The notes under the pieces were generated by a model. That model was not told where the DNA came from and searched no databases. It worked only from the letters and a program-made list of their open reading frames with translations. A stretch of DNA of 64,000 nt from Bradyrhizobium sp. BR13661 (GTDB lineage: Bacteria; Pseudomonadota; Alphaproteobacteria; Rhizobiales; Xanthobacteraceae): positions 1-64,000 of the forward strand of contig NZ_JARXWB010000024.1 in NCBI RefSeq assembly GCF_029892425.1, written 5' to 3'. A program made the translations under genes and the position numbers. Below are positions 63,423 to 64,000 of the stretch, one piece after another; position 1 is the first letter of the stretch; every line of letters starts with the position of its first letter.

Positions 63423-64000
63423 TCACCAACGCAATAGTCGTGGCCCCATTGCTGCGCCCGCTAAGGTGCAAAGCACAATCGTGCCGCCGTACCAAACCGC
63501 TACAAAAGGCAGGGAATCGTCCGCGCAATGCAGCGCATACGCCATCGCGCTAACGCCGCCCGCAACAAGTCCCGCGAAAGCACCCGTGCGAGCAAGGTTC
63601 GTAGGCGCCGCCTGTCGAACGGCCCAGATAGCGACGGCGAAAGGAACGATCGCGATGACCGGAATGGAAACAAGGCATTCCAGCCATTCGTCTCCGATGA
63701 TCATCTTGGTCCAGTGCGAGCTTGGCGCCAGCCCGAGGCTGATTGCTGCAAGCGCCACGATGACAAGAAACGGCACCGCAACGAGATACGATCGAGGTTT
63801 TCGCTCCCCGCCAGGGCGCGCCAGCTTTGCGAGATAGACAAGCGCGAGGCTGAAAATCCCGACCGCGAATGAGACCTTTGTGGCGACGAAACCCAAGGCG
63901 CCGGACGTCACCATGTCCGGACGGACGCCCAGCCCGAAGATCGTGATTCCCAAGGCCAGAATTGAACCTGCCCCAAGCGCGACCAGAAGCGTGCGAACGA
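63423..64000 (-). CDS. NrsF/DUF1109-type membrane protein, N-terminus outside window
   Basis: The visible 190 codons contain about five membrane helices (MVTSGALGFVATKVSFAVGI, YLVAVPFLVIVALAAISLGL, LVSIPVIAIVPFAVAIWAV, and GAFAGLVAGGVSAMAYALHC). The features DSLPFVAVWYGG and CADD fit DUF1109 proteins, which as NrsF/OsrA hold back ECF sigma-F-type factors at the membrane in Caulobacter and Bradyrhizobium. The frame remains open to the window edge (VRTLLVALGAGSILALG), so the true start lies beyond. A sigma factor gene would be expected just upstream. Confidence 0.7.
   Translation of the reverse strand, partial: VRTLLVALGAGSILALGITIFGLGVRPDMVTSGALGFVATKVSFAVGIFSLALVYLAKLARPGGERKPRSYLVAVPFLVIVALAAISLGLAPSSHWTKMIIGDEWLECLVSIPVIAIVPFAVAIWAVRQAAPTNLARTGAFAGLVAGGVSAMAYALHCADDSLPFVAVWYGGTIVLCTLAGAAMGPRLLRW

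Overview
The window looks like an accessory, mobile-element-rich stretch of an alphaproteobacterial chromosome, most likely Bradyrhizobium or a close relative in the Nitrobacteraceae. The reasons are the high GC content, Omp25- and OprB-type porins, an OpgC acyltransferase, class III PHA synthase genes, CzcCBA-type efflux genes and rhizobial-type insertion sequences (IS3, IS5-like, IS110, IS481, IS630). These calls rest on reading the translated sequence; no database search was run.

Layout. 1-3.8 kb: an IS3 end cutting off a duplicated helix-turn-helix protein, an orphan flgB, and a complete IS630 sitting inside a nuclease-like gene with a TA duplication. 4.0-16.8 kb (all minus strand): a carbon-storage block. 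Acetyl-CoA synthetase, pyrophosphatase, adenylate kinase, an iron alcohol dehydrogenase, PhaE, PhaC, a CoA-transferase, an alpha/beta hydrolase and GabD run almost without gaps, preceded by a phasin and a TPP-dependent acetolactate synthase. 16.9-26.8 kb (minus): a citrate-type block of isocitrate dehydrogenase, aconitase, a 2-hydroxycarboxylate transporter, two orphan periplasmic binding proteins and a two-component system.

27-44.5 kb: a heavy-metal island. It holds three CDF exporters, a Zn/Cd P-type ATPase, an MgtC-type protein, an encapsulated-ferritin-type protein without a shell gene, a PilZ protein, OpgC, and a czcC-czcB-PII-like-czcA operon with overlapping genes. A PII-like signal protein is wedged between the adaptor and the pump. 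44.6-49.3 kb: wreckage (frameshifted flgF, integrase remnant, broken DnaJ-type zinc protein, IS5-like fragment) with a permuted-papain hydrolase and two small secreted proteins.

49.4-64 kb: a TPR protein, an Nramp-like and a ZIP-like transporter, small unknown proteins, a two-barrel (Omp25 + OprB) porin, IS debris, a DMT exporter with a long histidine tail, a nearly complete but inactivated IS481, and at the edge an NrsF-type (DUF1109) membrane protein. Metal transport is the recurring theme from 27 kb to the end. The porin has two decayed relatives in the window (27 kb and 50.9 kb), and the TPR protein has one (59.1 kb), pointing to duplication followed by IS-driven decay. No tRNA, rRNA or CRISPR array was found.
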